Source: DASWJZ01 sp963739005 (GTDB lineage: Bacteria > Pseudomonadota > Alphaproteobacteria > Rhizobiales > Afifellaceae). From it: 64,000 nt of DNA. Position 1 is the stretch's first letter. Every line of letters starts with the position of its first letter. The stretch spans positions 46,812 through 110,811 of the forward strand of contig CAVTYQ010000006.1 in NCBI GenBank assembly GCA_963739005.1. Reading direction: 5' to 3'. Of the stretch, positions 1 to 8,397 are shown one piece after another. The notes beneath the pieces are model-generated. The model saw only the letters and a program-made list of their open reading frames with translations. It was not told the DNA's origin and did not search any database. The position numbers and the translations under genes are program-made.

Positions 1-464
1 CGGACCGGCTTCGAATATTTGATCGCCATCTCGATGATGGCGCCGAACTGCCGGTCGCGCTTCTCGCGGAAGCCGACGTTGCCGGGATTGATGCGGTACT
101 TGTCGAGCGCCTCGGCGCAGGCCGGATGGTCGGCGAGAAGCTTGTGGCCGATATAGTGGAAGTCGCCGATGAGCGGCACCTTCACCCGCATCTTGGCGAG
201 CCGGTCGCGGATATGCGGCACGGCCGCTGCCGCCTCGTCGCGGTCGACGGTGATCCTGACCAGCTCCGAGCCGGCGCGGGCGAGCGCCGCGACCTGTTGC
301 GCAGTGCCCTCGACATCGGCCGTGTCGGTGTTGGTCATCGACTGGACCACGATCGGGGCGCCGCCGCCGACCATCACGCCGCCGACATCGACCCCGACGG
401 AGGGGCGGCGCGGGAGCGGCGCGGCGGAAACCGGCTCGCTATCGGGCAGGCAGTGGAGGTTCAT
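1..464 (-). CDS. ispG: 4-hydroxy-3-methylbut-2-enyl diphosphate synthase IspG (GcpE), N-terminal part, runs off window
   Basis: The minus strand read from an ATG at 464 gives about 154 residues up to the window edge. They contain the IspG N-terminal TIM-barrel signature: IVVQSMTNTDTADV, then ELVRITVDRDEAA, then VPLIGDFHYIGHKLL and KYRINPGNVGF. IspG makes HMBPP from MEcPP in the cytosolic MEP isoprenoid pathway, using a [4Fe-4S] cluster bound by C-terminal cysteines that lie outside the window. The start gives a short N-terminal extension typical of proteobacterial IspG. The gene is divergent from the toxin-antitoxin pair, so 465-632 carries promoters for both. Family identity is secure; completeness cannot be judged. 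Confidence 0.93.
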   Translation of the reverse strand, partial: MNLHCLPDSEPVSAAPLPRRPSVGVDVGGVMVGGGAPIVVQSMTNTDTADVEGTAQQVAALARAGSELVRITVDRDEAAAAVPHIRDRLAKMRVKVPLIGDFHYIGHKLLADHPACAEALDKYRINPGNVGFREKRDRQFGAIIEMAIKYSKPV

Positions 465-599
465 CGTCGTCTCGGGCTCGACCCCGTACAGGTGGCGAAA
501 TCCGCCCGCGAAGTCAACGCGCTACCTGTCTCGCAAAGAAGGATGATGAATGCGTGACATCTCCGCCCAAAGCGGCTTCTCTTGTGACAGGAAGGCGCG

Positions 600-617
600 T
601 GCTATACATGTATAGCA
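600..617. promoter_or_regulatory. Perfect 18-bp palindromic operator of the toxin-antitoxin operon
   Basis: TGCTATACATGTATAGCA is identical to its reverse complement and ends 15 bases before the antitoxin ATG. An AGAGGAG ribosome binding site lies between. Ribbon-helix-helix antitoxins typically autorepress by binding such short dyads, so this is the likely autoregulatory operator. The TATACAT core may also act as the -10 element. The dyad is seen directly; its role is inferred. Confidence 0.8.
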
Positions 618-632
618 AAGAGGAGAATTATC

Positions 633-851
633 ATGCTTGCCCTTCGCCTTCCGCCCGACATCGAAAAGCGTCTCGCCGCCCTCGCCAAGAAGACTGGCCG
701 CTCGAAGAGCTTCTACGCCCGCGAGGCGATCCTGGAGCATCTGGACGATCTTGAGGATGGCTATCTGGCGCTGAAGGCGCTCGATGAGGGTGGGGAGCCG
801 ATTCCGCTTGAGGAAGTCATGAAGAAATACGGCGTGGACCGTGACGATTGA
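633..851 (+). CDS. Type II antitoxin, RelB/RHH family (DUF6290-like)
   Basis: 72 residues. The N-terminus (LALRLPPDIEKRLAALAKKTGRS then SFYAREAILEHL) has the beta strand plus two helices of a ribbon-helix-helix DNA-binding domain. The DLEDGYLALKAL stretch that follows is typical of RelB-type antitoxins, and the acidic tail (residues 50-72) would bind the toxin. A good AGAGGAG ribosome binding site precedes the ATG. The stop overlaps the toxin start, so translation is coupled. Role inferred: neutralises the downstream RelE-like toxin and represses the operon at the adjacent palindrome. Confidence 0.88.
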   Translation: MLALRLPPDIEKRLAALAKKTGRSKSFYAREAILEHLDDLEDGYLALKALDEGGEPIPLEEVMKKYGVDRDD

Positions 852-1120
852 GCCCTATCTGGCGCATCGAGTTCCTGCCGCGGGCGGAACGCCGCCTCGG
901 AAAGATCGCGAGGAGTGACAGGAGTCGAATCCTGCGATTTCTCGGTGATCGCATCGCCACAGCGGAAGACCCCCGGCGCATCGGGAAAGCCTTGACGGGC
1001 CCGCCCGCGGGCCTTTGGCGCTACCGCGTCGGCGACTTCAGGATTATCTGCCGGATCGAAGATCAACGCGTCACCGTACTCGTCCTTGAAATCGGCAATC
1101 GGCGCGAAATTTACAGGTAG
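848..1120 (+). CDS. RelE/ParE-family toxin
   Basis: 90 residues from a TTG start that overlaps the antitoxin stop by four bases. The pattern IEFLPRAERRLGKI, then LWRYRVGDFRIICRIED, then VTVLVLEIGNRREIYR is the RelE/ParE fold signature: a conserved basic patch and a C-terminal GxRxxIY-like tail. RelE members cut mRNA on the ribosome and ParE members poison gyrase. The YRVGDFRIIC and GNRREIYR elements favour RelE-like RNase activity, but this is not decisive. It forms one operon with the antitoxin. The TTG start implies low expression relative to the antitoxin, as expected for a toxin. Confidence 0.87.
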   Translation: MSPIWRIEFLPRAERRLGKIARSDRSRILRFLGDRIATAEDPRRIGKALTGPPAGLWRYRVGDFRIICRIEDQRVTVLVLEIGNRREIYR

Positions 1121-1124
1121 ACCC

Positions 1125-1907
1125 GTGCTCAAAGGCAAGACCGCAATCGTCACCGGCTCAACCTCCGGCATTGGGCTCGGCATCGCCGAGGCGCTGGCGG
1201 CGGCGGGCGCGAACGTTGTCCTGAATTCCTTCACCGATACGAAGGAGGATCACGCGCTCGCCGACGGCCTTGCCAAGAACCACGGCGTCAAGGTTCGCTA
1301 TATCAAGGCCGACATGTCGAAGCCGGCCGAGTGCCGCGGGCTCGTCGAGAAGGCCGCGGAGGCGTTCGGGCCGGTCGCGATTCTGGTCAACAATGCCGGC
1401 GTTCAGCATGTCGCGCGCGTCGAGGAGTTTCCCATCGAGAAGTGGGACGCGATCCTCGCGATCAACCTCTCCTCCGCCTTCCACACGACGGCCGCGGCGA
1501 TCCCGGCGATGCGCGCGGCGAAATGGGGCCGCATCGTCAACATCGCCTCCGCCCATGGCCTGACCGCCTCGCCCTTCAAGTCGGCCTATGTCTCGGCGAA
1601 GCACGGCCTCGTCGGCTTCACCAAGACGGTGGCTCTGGAACTCGCCGAGGAGCACGTCACGGCTAACGCCATCTGCCCCGGCTACGTGCTGACGCCGCTC
1701 GTCGAGGCGCAGATTGCCGACCAGATGAAGGTGCACAACCTCTCACGCGAGCGGGTCATCAAAGAGGTGATGCTTGAGCGCCAGCCGACGCACGAATTCG
1801 CGCGGGTGGAGGAGATCGGCGCGCTCACCGTCTTCCTCTGCTCCGACGCCGCGGCGCAGATCACCGGCACCACGATATCGGTCGACGGCGGCTGGACGGC
1901 GCTTTGA
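1125..1907 (+). CDS. 3-hydroxybutyrate dehydrogenase-like short-chain dehydrogenase
   Basis: 260 residues from a GTG at 1125, just after the toxin stop; upstream in-frame codons overlap the toxin gene and are less likely. Classical SDR features are visible: TGSTSGIG (residues 10-17, NAD binding), NNAGVQH, a catalytic Ser in NIASAHG, and YVSAK with the Tyr and Lys. The NAGVQHV and QMKVHNLSRERVIKEVMLERQPT segments are characteristic of D-beta-hydroxybutyrate dehydrogenases, which oxidise 3-hydroxybutyrate to acetoacetate in polyhydroxybutyrate turnover. Subfamily assignment is fairly confident; the substrate is not proven. The macro-domain gene follows after a short palindromic repeat. Confidence 0.85.
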   Translation: MLKGKTAIVTGSTSGIGLGIAEALAAAGANVVLNSFTDTKEDHALADGLAKNHGVKVRYIKADMSKPAECRGLVEKAAEAFGPVAILVNNAGVQHVARVEEFPIEKWDAILAINLSSAFHTTAAAIPAMRAAKWGRIVNIASAHGLTASPFKSAYVSAKHGLVGFTKTVALELAEEHVTANAICPGYVLTPLVEAQIADQMKVHNLSRERVIKEVMLERQPTHEFARVEEIGALTVFLCSDAAAQITGTTISVDGGWTAL

Positions 1908-1908
1908 T

Positions 1909-1945
1909 TCCCCCTTGCAGATGGGGGTTAGGGGAGGGGTAGGTT
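1909..1945. repeat. CCCCC...GGGGG intergenic palindromic unit
   Basis: The sequence CCCCCTTGCAGATGGGGGTTAGGGGAGGGG between the SDR and macro genes can form a C-rich/G-rich hairpin. It resembles the units at 7901-7937 and 8284-8396. Such elements are common between genes in Rhizobiales genomes. Confidence 0.6.
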
Positions 1946-1950
1946 CTCCC

Positions 1951-2469
1951 ATGCTCAGTGTCCTGGTTGCCGACATCACGACGCTTGCGCTCGACGCCAT
2001 CGTCAACGCCGCGAATGAGAGCCTCCTCGGCGGCGGCGGCGTCGACGGCGCGATTCATCGCGCGGCCGGTCCGGAGCTTCTCGCCGAGTGCCGGCTGATT
2101 GGCGGCTGTCCGACCGGCGAGGCGCGAATCACCAAGGCGTATCGACTGCCGGCGCGGCACGTCATCCACACCGTCGGCCCGGTCTGGCGCGGCGGCAAAG
2201 AGGGCGAACCAGAGCTTCTCGCCGCGGCCTATCGCTCTTCGATCGAGCTTGCCGAGCGGCATTCGCTGAGGCGCATCGCGTTTCCGGCGATCTCGACCGG
2301 CATCTATGGATTTCCGCCCGCTCCAGCGGCTGCTATCGCGGTGGCAACGCTGGCGGATTTCGTCGCCGAGCACCCCTCGTCATTCGACGAGGTGGTCTTC
2401 TGCTGCTTCTCCGAAGCATCCGCCGAGCATCATCGGACGGCGCTCGCCGATCTTCATGCACAGGTCTAG
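1951..2469 (+). CDS. Macro-domain protein, probable ADP-ribose / O-acetyl-ADP-ribose hydrolase
   Basis: 172 residues, essentially one macro domain. Visible motifs: VADITTLALDAIVNAANESLLGGGG..., with the NAAN loop and GGGGVDGAI phosphate loop, then CPTGEARIT, HTVGPVW and the second binding loop FPAISTGIYGFP. This is the MacroD/YmdB class, which removes ADP-ribose or acetyl groups from modified substrates in the cytosol. The ATG at 1951 is chosen because the domain begins there; in-frame codons upstream fall inside the SDR gene and repeat. Confidence 0.9.
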   Translation: MLSVLVADITTLALDAIVNAANESLLGGGGVDGAIHRAAGPELLAECRLIGGCPTGEARITKAYRLPARHVIHTVGPVWRGGKEGEPELLAAAYRSSIELAERHSLRRIAFPAISTGIYGFPPAPAAAIAVATLADFVAEHPSSFDEVVFCCFSEASAEHHRTALADLHAQV

Positions 2470-2596
2470 GGCGCGGCCCTATTTCGTTCCGGGCGGCGGG
2501 CTTTCCCTTCACATTGCCGCCGTATTCTCAATCAACTGTTAGCCATACGGCGGGGCACATGCCGAACCGCTAGCCAGGCGGAATAGGGGTACGCGT

Positions 2597-3994
2597 TTGG
2601 CAGAGGGGTCGAGGAATCCGGACCTTTCCCGGGATTCCGGGGGGCGTCGCCTGTGTTATGGCGGTCCTTCGGGATGCTGTGCGGTTGCCGTTGTACTGGC
2701 CGGCGCGTTTCTTATCTCGAGCGCAAACGCCCAGAACGCCGTCGGCGTCATCGAGCAGCGAATCGAAAGCACCTTCGACCTGGTCATCGGCAATTCCGCT
2801 GACCTTGCCATACCGCTGACCCGGCGGGCGCTTCAGCGCCGGTCCGAGGAAGACAATTCGGTCGATCCGCTGGCCTATCGGGACCCCACGTCGTCGGAGA
2901 CCGATTTGTCGTCGCCCGCGGCCGACGCTGCGGACGTCATGGCCGACGTGGGGTCGGCCGGCGGCGACGCGGCTCCGGAAGTGGAAGTCGCGCGCCTGCC
3001 GCGTCCGCGCCCGGAACTGGCGGAGGGCGATGCGGATGAGGGGCCCGCGGCGGACGCCGCGCCCCTCGACCTCGTCGCCGGTGCGCCCATCACGCCTCCG
3101 CCTGCCGCGGTCGCTTCCGCCGTCGCGCAGCATCTGCCGACGGCTGCGGCGGAAGATCAGCCGATCCTCCCGGCTTCAGCGTCGCAGCCTGCGCCGGAGC
3201 TTGTCGCGAGCAGCGCCTGCCTTTCGCCGCTCAAGGTCGTCGACAAGGACGGCGACTTCAAGCGCAACGCCGATGCGCTCTCCGGCAACGCGTTCTGCAT
3301 CGCGGAAGAGACCTTCAAGGAACGCAAGCGGACGTGGACCCTGCAGACGGTCAAGACGAGCCGTCCGGGGCCGCTCTGGGCGGTCATGCACGACGACGAG
3401 GACATGTCGTTCGACAGTGCCGTCGAGGCGCTGAAGACCTATGGCGGGACGCTGGTCGCCGTCGATACGGGCGGGCGCCGCAACATGGACGGCATCGACC
3501 CGAACCGGAACTTCTCCGCCGGCGGCGTCGGATGCAGCAAGCTCGGCACCGACGCGGCGCCGCAATACACGGCCTTCTTCCGCAACCTGATGACTGGCGA
3601 GCCGATCATCGCGCTGCACAACAATACCGACGGCGATATCCCGACCGGCGGTCTCGGCCACGTCTCGATGGCCAGCGTGCCGAAGGACATGAAGGCGTTT
3701 CCGGCCGCCGACCCGAAGAGCCCGCTCGCCGGCGACCACAACCTCGTCCTTCTCACCTCCGCTGATCCCGTCAGCGCGACGGCCGAGAGCCGGGCCAAGG
3801 CGCTTGCCGCCAAGGGCATAAATTCGATGATCGAGCTGGTCGGGACGGGCGACTGCTCGCTCTCCAACGACACGCTCCTGATGGGTCACCCGGATTACCT
3901 GAACGTCACCGTCGACCACGGCGAGCGCGACAGGCAGCGCAAGATCATCGACGTGATCATGGCCGGGCGCAACGCCACGGTCGCGACGCAGTAG
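2597..3994 (+). CDS. Secreted protein with M14 carboxypeptidase-like C-terminal domain
   Basis: 465 residues from a TTG start. Residues 25-47 form a hydrophobic signal-like segment ending in SSANAQ. A low-complexity Ala/Pro/Asp-rich linker follows (about 90-200), then a folded C-terminal domain. That domain has a spacing of motifs like zinc carboxypeptidases: HDDED (265-269, cf. HxxE), DPNRNF (301-306, cf. D-N-R-NFP), ALHNN (340-344, second zinc His) and a possible catalytic Glu in SMIELVG near 413. The M14 assignment is inferred from this motif order, not from overall similarity. If correct, it would act on a peptide or amidated substrate in the periplasm. The start codon is uncertain. It converges with the next gene at a shared hairpin. 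Confidence 0.6.
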   Translation: MAEGSRNPDLSRDSGGRRLCYGGPSGCCAVAVVLAGAFLISSANAQNAVGVIEQRIESTFDLVIGNSADLAIPLTRRALQRRSEEDNSVDPLAYRDPTSSETDLSSPAADAADVMADVGSAGGDAAPEVEVARLPRPRPELAEGDADEGPAADAAPLDLVAGAPITPPPAAVASAVAQHLPTAAAEDQPILPASASQPAPELVASSACLSPLKVVDKDGDFKRNADALSGNAFCIAEETFKERKRTWTLQTVKTSRPGPLWAVMHDDEDMSFDSAVEALKTYGGTLVAVDTGGRRNMDGIDPNRNFSAGGVGCSKLGTDAAPQYTAFFRNLMTGEPIIALHNNTDGDIPTGGLGHVSMASVPKDMKAFPAADPKSPLAGDHNLVLLTSADPVSATAESRAKALAAKGINSMIELVGTGDCSLSNDTLLMGHPDYLNVTVDHGERDRQRKIIDVIMAGRNATVATQ

Positions 3995-4003
3995 CGAACG
4001 CGA

Positions 4004-4038
4004 ACGCAAGACTCTCTCCCTTCGGGAGAGGCTTGCGT
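4004..4038. terminator. Bidirectional hairpin terminator between convergent genes
   Basis: ACGCAAG and TCTCTCCC pair with GGGAGAG and CTTGCGT around a TTC loop. This long stem sits in the 54-bp gap between a rightward and a leftward gene. No strong U-tract, so efficiency is uncertain. Confidence 0.65.
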
Positions 4039-4048
4039 TGACGCCCCG

Positions 4049-5077
4049 CTACGACTTGCTCGACTTGACCCAGAGGTTGATGCCGGCGTCCTCGGCGTAT
4101 CTGTCGATGTCCTTGAGTTCTTTCTTGCTGAACTCGGTGTTCTTCAAAGCGCCGACGATTTCGCGGATTTGTTCGGGCCGGCTTGCGCCGATCAGCGCGG
4201 AGGTCATGCGCGGGTCGCGGAGCACCCAGGCGATCGCCATTTGCGCGAGCGACTGGCCGCGCGCCTTGGCGATGTCGTTGAGCGCGCTCACATGCGCTAC
4301 CGTCTCCTCGCTCAAAAACTCCATCTTGAAGCTCTTGCCGGCCTTGGCGCGGCTCCCGGCGGGTACGCCCTTCAGATACTTGCTCGTCAGCATGCCTTGC
4401 GCGAGCGGCGAGAAAACGATGCAGCCGATCCCTTCCTCTTCGAGCGTGTCGAGCAGGCGGTCGCCCTCGATCCAGCGGTTCAGCATCGAGTAGCTCGGCT
4501 GGTGGATCAGGCAGGGCGTGCCGAGCTCGCGCAGGATTTCGGCGGCCTCGGCGGTGCGCTGCGAATTGTATGAGGAGATGCCGGCGTAAAGCGCCTTGCC
4601 CTGGCGCACCGCGGCGTCGAGCGCGCCCATCGTCTCTTCGAGCGGCGTGTCGGGATCGACGCGGTGCGAATAGAAGATGTCGACGTAATCGAGCCCCATG
4701 CGCTTCAGGCTCTGGTCGAGGCTTGAGAGCAGGTACTTGCGGCTTCCCCATTCGCCATAGGGGCCGGGCCACATGTTGTAGCCGGCCTTTGTCGAGACGA
4801 TCAGCTCGTCGCGCAGCCCCTGAAAATCCGTCTTCAGGATCTGGCCGAAATTCTCCTCGGCCGAGCCGGCGGGCGGCCCGTAATTGTTGGCGAGGTCGAA
4901 ATGCGTGATGCCGAGGTCGAAGGCGGTGCGGCACATTTCGCGCATGGTCTCGAACACGGAATCGCCGCCGAAATTGTGCCAAAGCCCGAGCGAGATCGCG
5001 GGAAGCTTCAGTCCGCTCCGGCCCGAGCGGCGGTAGGTCATCGTGTCGTAGCGCGTCGGCGCGGCGGCGTAGGTCAT
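4049..5077 (-). CDS. Aldo/keto reductase, YghZ / L-glyceraldehyde 3-phosphate reductase-like
   Basis: 342 residues. Typical AKR features: GLKLPAISLGLWHNFG near the N-terminus, the catalytic Asp-Tyr in THFDLANNYGPPAGSAEE, Lys in STKAGYNMWPGPYG, and His in DIFYSHRVDPDTPLEE. The GPPAGSAEENFG and WPGPYGEWGSRKYL segments are diagnostic of the YghZ/Gpr group, which reduces L-glyceraldehyde 3-phosphate and methylglyoxal with NADPH. The length matches the family. Gene context says nothing further about substrate. Confidence 0.87.
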   Translation of the reverse strand: MTYAAAPTRYDTMTYRRSGRSGLKLPAISLGLWHNFGGDSVFETMREMCRTAFDLGITHFDLANNYGPPAGSAEENFGQILKTDFQGLRDELIVSTKAGYNMWPGPYGEWGSRKYLLSSLDQSLKRMGLDYVDIFYSHRVDPDTPLEETMGALDAAVRQGKALYAGISSYNSQRTAEAAEILRELGTPCLIHQPSYSMLNRWIEGDRLLDTLEEEGIGCIVFSPLAQGMLTSKYLKGVPAGSRAKAGKSFKMEFLSEETVAHVSALNDIAKARGQSLAQMAIAWVLRDPRMTSALIGASRPEQIREIVGALKNTEFSKKELKDIDRYAEDAGINLWVKSSKS

Positions 5078-5210
5078 CGGGCGTCTCTCGTGATCTGTCG
5101 GGTGGGTGTGCGGGAGCGGAAGCGTTCAATAGCCGGCTCTCGATGAAACCGAAAGTCTCCCGGCACGGACCACCGGCGGCTCCAGCCCCTAACTCGATGC
5201 GGTTTCACCG

Positions 5211-6404
5211 TCAGGAATAGCCCGCAAGAACGCTCCTCGCCCCGAACATCCGCATCCCGAAGCGGAGACCCAATCGGCTGAACATCAGCCGCGTCACAAG
5301 CCGCCTCAGCCACGGACGCGATTTCCGCGTGGGCATGAAGATGCGGGCGAACCGCTCCGCTTCCGCCTGTTTCTTCATGGCCGCCGGCTTCATCAACGCT
5401 TCGTAGGCGTGGAACGCCGCCTTGTGATCGCCGGCGTGCCGCTGAAGCTCGCTTGCCAGCACAAAGGCGTCGGCAATCGCCATGTGCGAGCCCTGGCCGG
5501 CGAGGAGCGTCAGGCAGCCGCATGCGTCGCCAAGGAGCGCCACGCGGCCGCGATGCCAGGTCGGCATGCGGATTTGCGTCAGCGAATCGAAATAGACCGG
5601 GATCGAATCGGGCACCTCCTTCAGTACGCGCGCGCTCATCGGTCCCGGCCCTGCCATCTTCTGCTTGATCAGCGCCAGCCGCTCGGCCGCCGGCACGTGG
5701 CCGACGTCTGGGTGGCGGAAGAGGAAGGTGGCGTCGGCGGCGCTTCCGCCGAGCGGATAGAAGGCGGCGACGCGGTCGATCTCCTCGTGCAGCCGGAGCG
5801 CGCCATCGAGATTGAGCCCCGTCGTGGGCATATGAAACGCCGCGACATAACCGCCGAGATAGAACGCGAATTGAGCTTCGCTGCCAAACACCAATTCGCG
5901 CAGGCGCGAATGCACGCCGTCGGCGCCGAAGGCAAGCGCGAACGTTTCCGTCTCGCCATTGTCGAAGGTGGCTGCGACCTCGGCGTCGGACTGCGCGAGG
6001 CCGGTGACGGTGGTGGCGAAGCGGATTTCCACGCCGAGGCCTTGCGCGTGTTCGTAGAGAATATGCTCGAGGTCCGAGCGGCGGAGATAGACGTAGCGGT
6101 GATCGAGCGCGTTGCTGACGTACTCGATCGGCACGGTGATAGTGGCCGTGCCGGCGCGATCCACGAACTCCATGCGTTCGATCGGATAGCGGATTGCTCT
6201 TAGCGCGTTCGTCAGCCCCATCCGCTCGGCCACGTCCCAGCCCGTGCCGAAGAAATCCATCATGTAGCCTTCGCGGCGGACGTTCGCGTCCCGCTCCACG
6301 ACGAGCGGGTCGTAGCCGCGCTCCTTGAGCAGGATGCCAAGCGTCAGCCCGGCGATTCCGGCGCCGGAGATCAGCACGCGCTTCGATTTCGGGTCGGCGG
6401 CCAT
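5211..6404 (-). CDS. FAD-dependent monooxygenase (PHBH/UbiH-like fold)
   Basis: 397 residues. An N-terminal Rossmann motif SGAGIAGLTLG (residues 13-23), ALAFGADGVHSRLREL in the middle and GRVALLGDACGCLTLLAGQGSHMA near residue 290 are the three conserved flavoprotein monooxygenase motifs. The best matches by memory are class A hydroxylases acting on aromatic or polyketide-like compounds. The substrate is unknown. The gene stands alone between an aldo/keto reductase and the rha locus, all on the same strand. Confidence 0.85.
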   Translation of the reverse strand: MAADPKSKRVLISGAGIAGLTLGILLKERGYDPLVVERDANVRREGYMMDFFGTGWDVAERMGLTNALRAIRYPIERMEFVDRAGTATITVPIEYVSNALDHRYVYLRRSDLEHILYEHAQGLGVEIRFATTVTGLAQSDAEVAATFDNGETETFALAFGADGVHSRLRELVFGSEAQFAFYLGGYVAAFHMPTTGLNLDGALRLHEEIDRVAAFYPLGGSAADATFLFRHPDVGHVPAAERLALIKQKMAGPGPMSARVLKEVPDSIPVYFDSLTQIRMPTWHRGRVALLGDACGCLTLLAGQGSHMAIADAFVLASELQRHAGDHKAAFHAYEALMKPAAMKKQAEAERFARIFMPTRKSRPWLRRLVTRLMFSRLGLRFGMRMFGARSVLAGYS

Positions 6405-6517
6405 TTGTGCCTCGTCGCTTGGTGTCGCGGAGCACCGTTCGCTGCGTTTAACCCCGTGGCGGCAAATGGAGAAGGCGACGGCCGGTTCCGCGACGAATTG
6501 TCAGGGCCGGTCCCCCC

Positions 6518-7946
6518 TCACGGCTGCGTTGCGGCGCCTCGCCAAGCCCCGATATAGGCGCGGAGCGCGGGGTGCTTGAGCGGTGCGGGCGCCGGGTGCG
6601 GCGGCGCGCGCGCCGGCAGCTTTCCGGTCGCCGTCATCAGCGTGCCGAGCATGGTGCCGGTGCCGGAGTCGGACGGCTCGACCGGGCGGCCGGTGATCGC
6701 CGACAGGGCGCGGCAATAGAGGTCGTTCCGCGCGAAGGGGCCCTCGACGATCGTCGGGCCGGCCGCTCCGACGAGCGAAAGCGACTCCGCCGTCATTAGT
6801 GCCAAGTAGATGCTTGCTGCGGCGTTCCGCTCGCCCGGCGAAAGCGACGCCGGTTCGTGCGTCCAGCGCCCTTTGCCTCTCGGAAAAGGGCCGGTGCCGG
6901 GCGAGAAGGTCGGGAGCGCCGTGATGGGCGCGGTGAGCACGCGGTCGAGATCGGCGCCGCTCGGCGGCGTCAGGTCGCCGCCGGTCAGCCGCTCGAACTC
7001 GCGCCCGCCCATGAAGCGTCCGCAGGCGACCGGGTCGCCGAGCGCGCTCACGTTCGCGAGCGTGTCGCGCTTGGGATCGAGATGCTCGATGTCGCCGCCG
7101 ACCGCGAAGAGGATGACCCAGGTGCCGGTGGAGACAACGGCGAAGGGCGGCTTGCGCTCCTTCAGGTGCGGGAGGAGCGAGGCGCTCGAATCATGGATGC
7201 CGCAACGGACCGCGGTCGCCTGAGCAAGGCCCAGGTGCTTGGCGAGCGCCGGGCGCACCGGCCCGAGCCGGTCGAAGGCCGGACGGAGCGGCGCGAGCTT
7301 CTTCTCCCAGCCGACGCGCGGGACGAGGCTCGACCAGTGAAGCGCACGCGGATTCCACAGGTCGGAATGCGCCCCCATCGAGCACATCTCGGTCGCGGCG
7401 ACGCCGGAAAGCCGCCAGGCCCAGTACCTGCGGATAGTTCACGTAACTCGCGGCCGCCGCGAATTCCTTCGGGAAGCGCCGCTCCTGCCAGAAGATCTGC
7501 GCGCCGAGATTGAGTCCGCCCGGAAGCCGCGGCGAGAGCGTCTCGGAAAAATCCGGGCGAACGCGGCCGTATTCGGCCTGCAACTCGTCCGGCCCGGCGA
7601 ACTCGTAGTCGAGGATCGGAAGCGATAGCCCGTCGCCTTCAGGGTCGCCGTCGATGAAGGCGCCGGCGGAGCCGTGCGCGGTGATCGCGATCGCGTCGAT
7701 CGCCGCCTCGCGGTTCAGCTCCGCGAGCGAGCCTTCGATGAAATCCCAGAGCCGGCCGACGTCGAAGTGCGGGTAGGGGCCATCGGTTCTCGCCGGGTTC
7801 GTGGCCGTGCGCAGCGCGCGCTCGGCGACCTCGGCGACGTCGACGAGCGAAACCTTGGCGTTCGTCTTGCCCACGTCGATGATAGCGACGTGCGCGATTT
7901 CCCCTCCCCCTTGCGGGGAGGGGCGAGGGGAGGGGTTGCGCGTCAT
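6518..7946 (-). pseudogene. rhaK: Rhamnulokinase-type FGGY sugar kinase RhaK, split by a one-base frameshift
   Basis: Two overlapping frames together encode a full-length FGGY kinase of about 475 residues. The N-terminal lobe has VAIIDVGKTNAKV and AITAHGSAGAFID. The C-terminal lobe has the catalytic Asp in RCGIHDSSAS, the STGTW phosphate loop and a SGTGTMLGTLM adenosine motif. The frame changes at about 7427: the family motif YPQYWAWRLSG is read as YPQ, then an extra base, then YWAWRLSG. Removing one C of the CC restores the frame. RhaK phosphorylates L-rhamnulose before RhaD; in Rhizobium leguminosarum the kinase is also needed for rhamnose uptake. The start at 7946 puts a palindromic repeat into codons 2-15. 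Either a real lesion or a sequencing error. Confidence 0.85.
7901..7937. repeat. CCCCTCCCCC/GGGGAGGGG palindromic unit overlapping the rhaK 5' end
   Basis: CCCCTCCCCCTTGCGGGGAGGGG followed by CGAGGGGAGGGG forms a strong hairpin and belongs to the same family as 8284-8396. It falls inside the only plausible rhaK reading frame start, encoding a Pro/Arg/Ser-rich leader. Confidence 0.75.
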
Positions 7947-7957
7947 CCCACCCTTGC

Positions 7958-8272
7958 TCACTTCATGTGGAACATCATCGGAAGCGGTGTCGCGACCGGC
8001 TCGCCGTCCGGCTTGGTCTCCATGATGTCGCGCATGTGCTCCCACCAGCGGCGCATCACCGGATGCTGCGGCAGCGCCTCCATCGCGTGATCCTCCTTAC
8101 GCCAGAGGACGCCGAAGAGGATGTTCGTCTCCGGGTCGAGGTGGATCGAATAGTCGGAGATGCCGGCCTCCTTCAAGAGCCCCACGAGCTCCGGCCATAT
8201 TGCGTCATGGCGGCGTTTGTACTCCGCCGCCATGCCCGGATTGAGCTTCATCTTGAAGGCGTATTTTTCCAT
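7958..8272 (-). CDS. rhaU: L-rhamnose mutarotase RhaU (RhaM)
   Basis: 104 residues, the exact family size. Motifs: EKYAFKMKLNPGMAAEYKRRHDAIWPEL (substrate-contacting region with the YxxxH pair), SDYSIHLDPETNILFGVLWR, and a C-terminal MMEHMRDIM-like helix (WWEHMRDIM). It interconverts alpha and beta L-rhamnopyranose in the cytosol, feeding RhaI. It lies between the solute-binding gene and the kinase gene, as expected for a Rhizobium-type rha operon. Confidence 0.95.
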   Translation of the reverse strand: MEKYAFKMKLNPGMAAEYKRRHDAIWPELVGLLKEAGISDYSIHLDPETNILFGVLWRKEDHAMEALPQHPVMRRWWEHMRDIMETKPDGEPVATPLPMMFHMK

Positions 8273-8283
8273 CGCAAAGCTAG

Positions 8284-8396
8284 TCCCTCTCCCCCCTTGC
8301 GGGGGAGAGACGGAGAGGGGGGAAGGACGCTGCCACGGCCTTCACTCTTCCCCTCTCCCTGGCCCTCCCCCACAAGGGGGGAGGGAAGGGTGTCAC
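8284..8396. repeat. Pair of CCCTCTCCCCC-type palindromic units between rhaS and rhaU
   Basis: Two G/C-rich dyads (around 8284-8322 and 8346-8390) flank a short spacer in inverted orientation, each with CCCC...TTG/CAAG...GGGG arms. They could cause partial termination or protect the upstream solute-binding protein mRNA, which would raise RhaS over downstream products. That role is inferred. Confidence 0.7.
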
Positions 8397-8397
8397 C

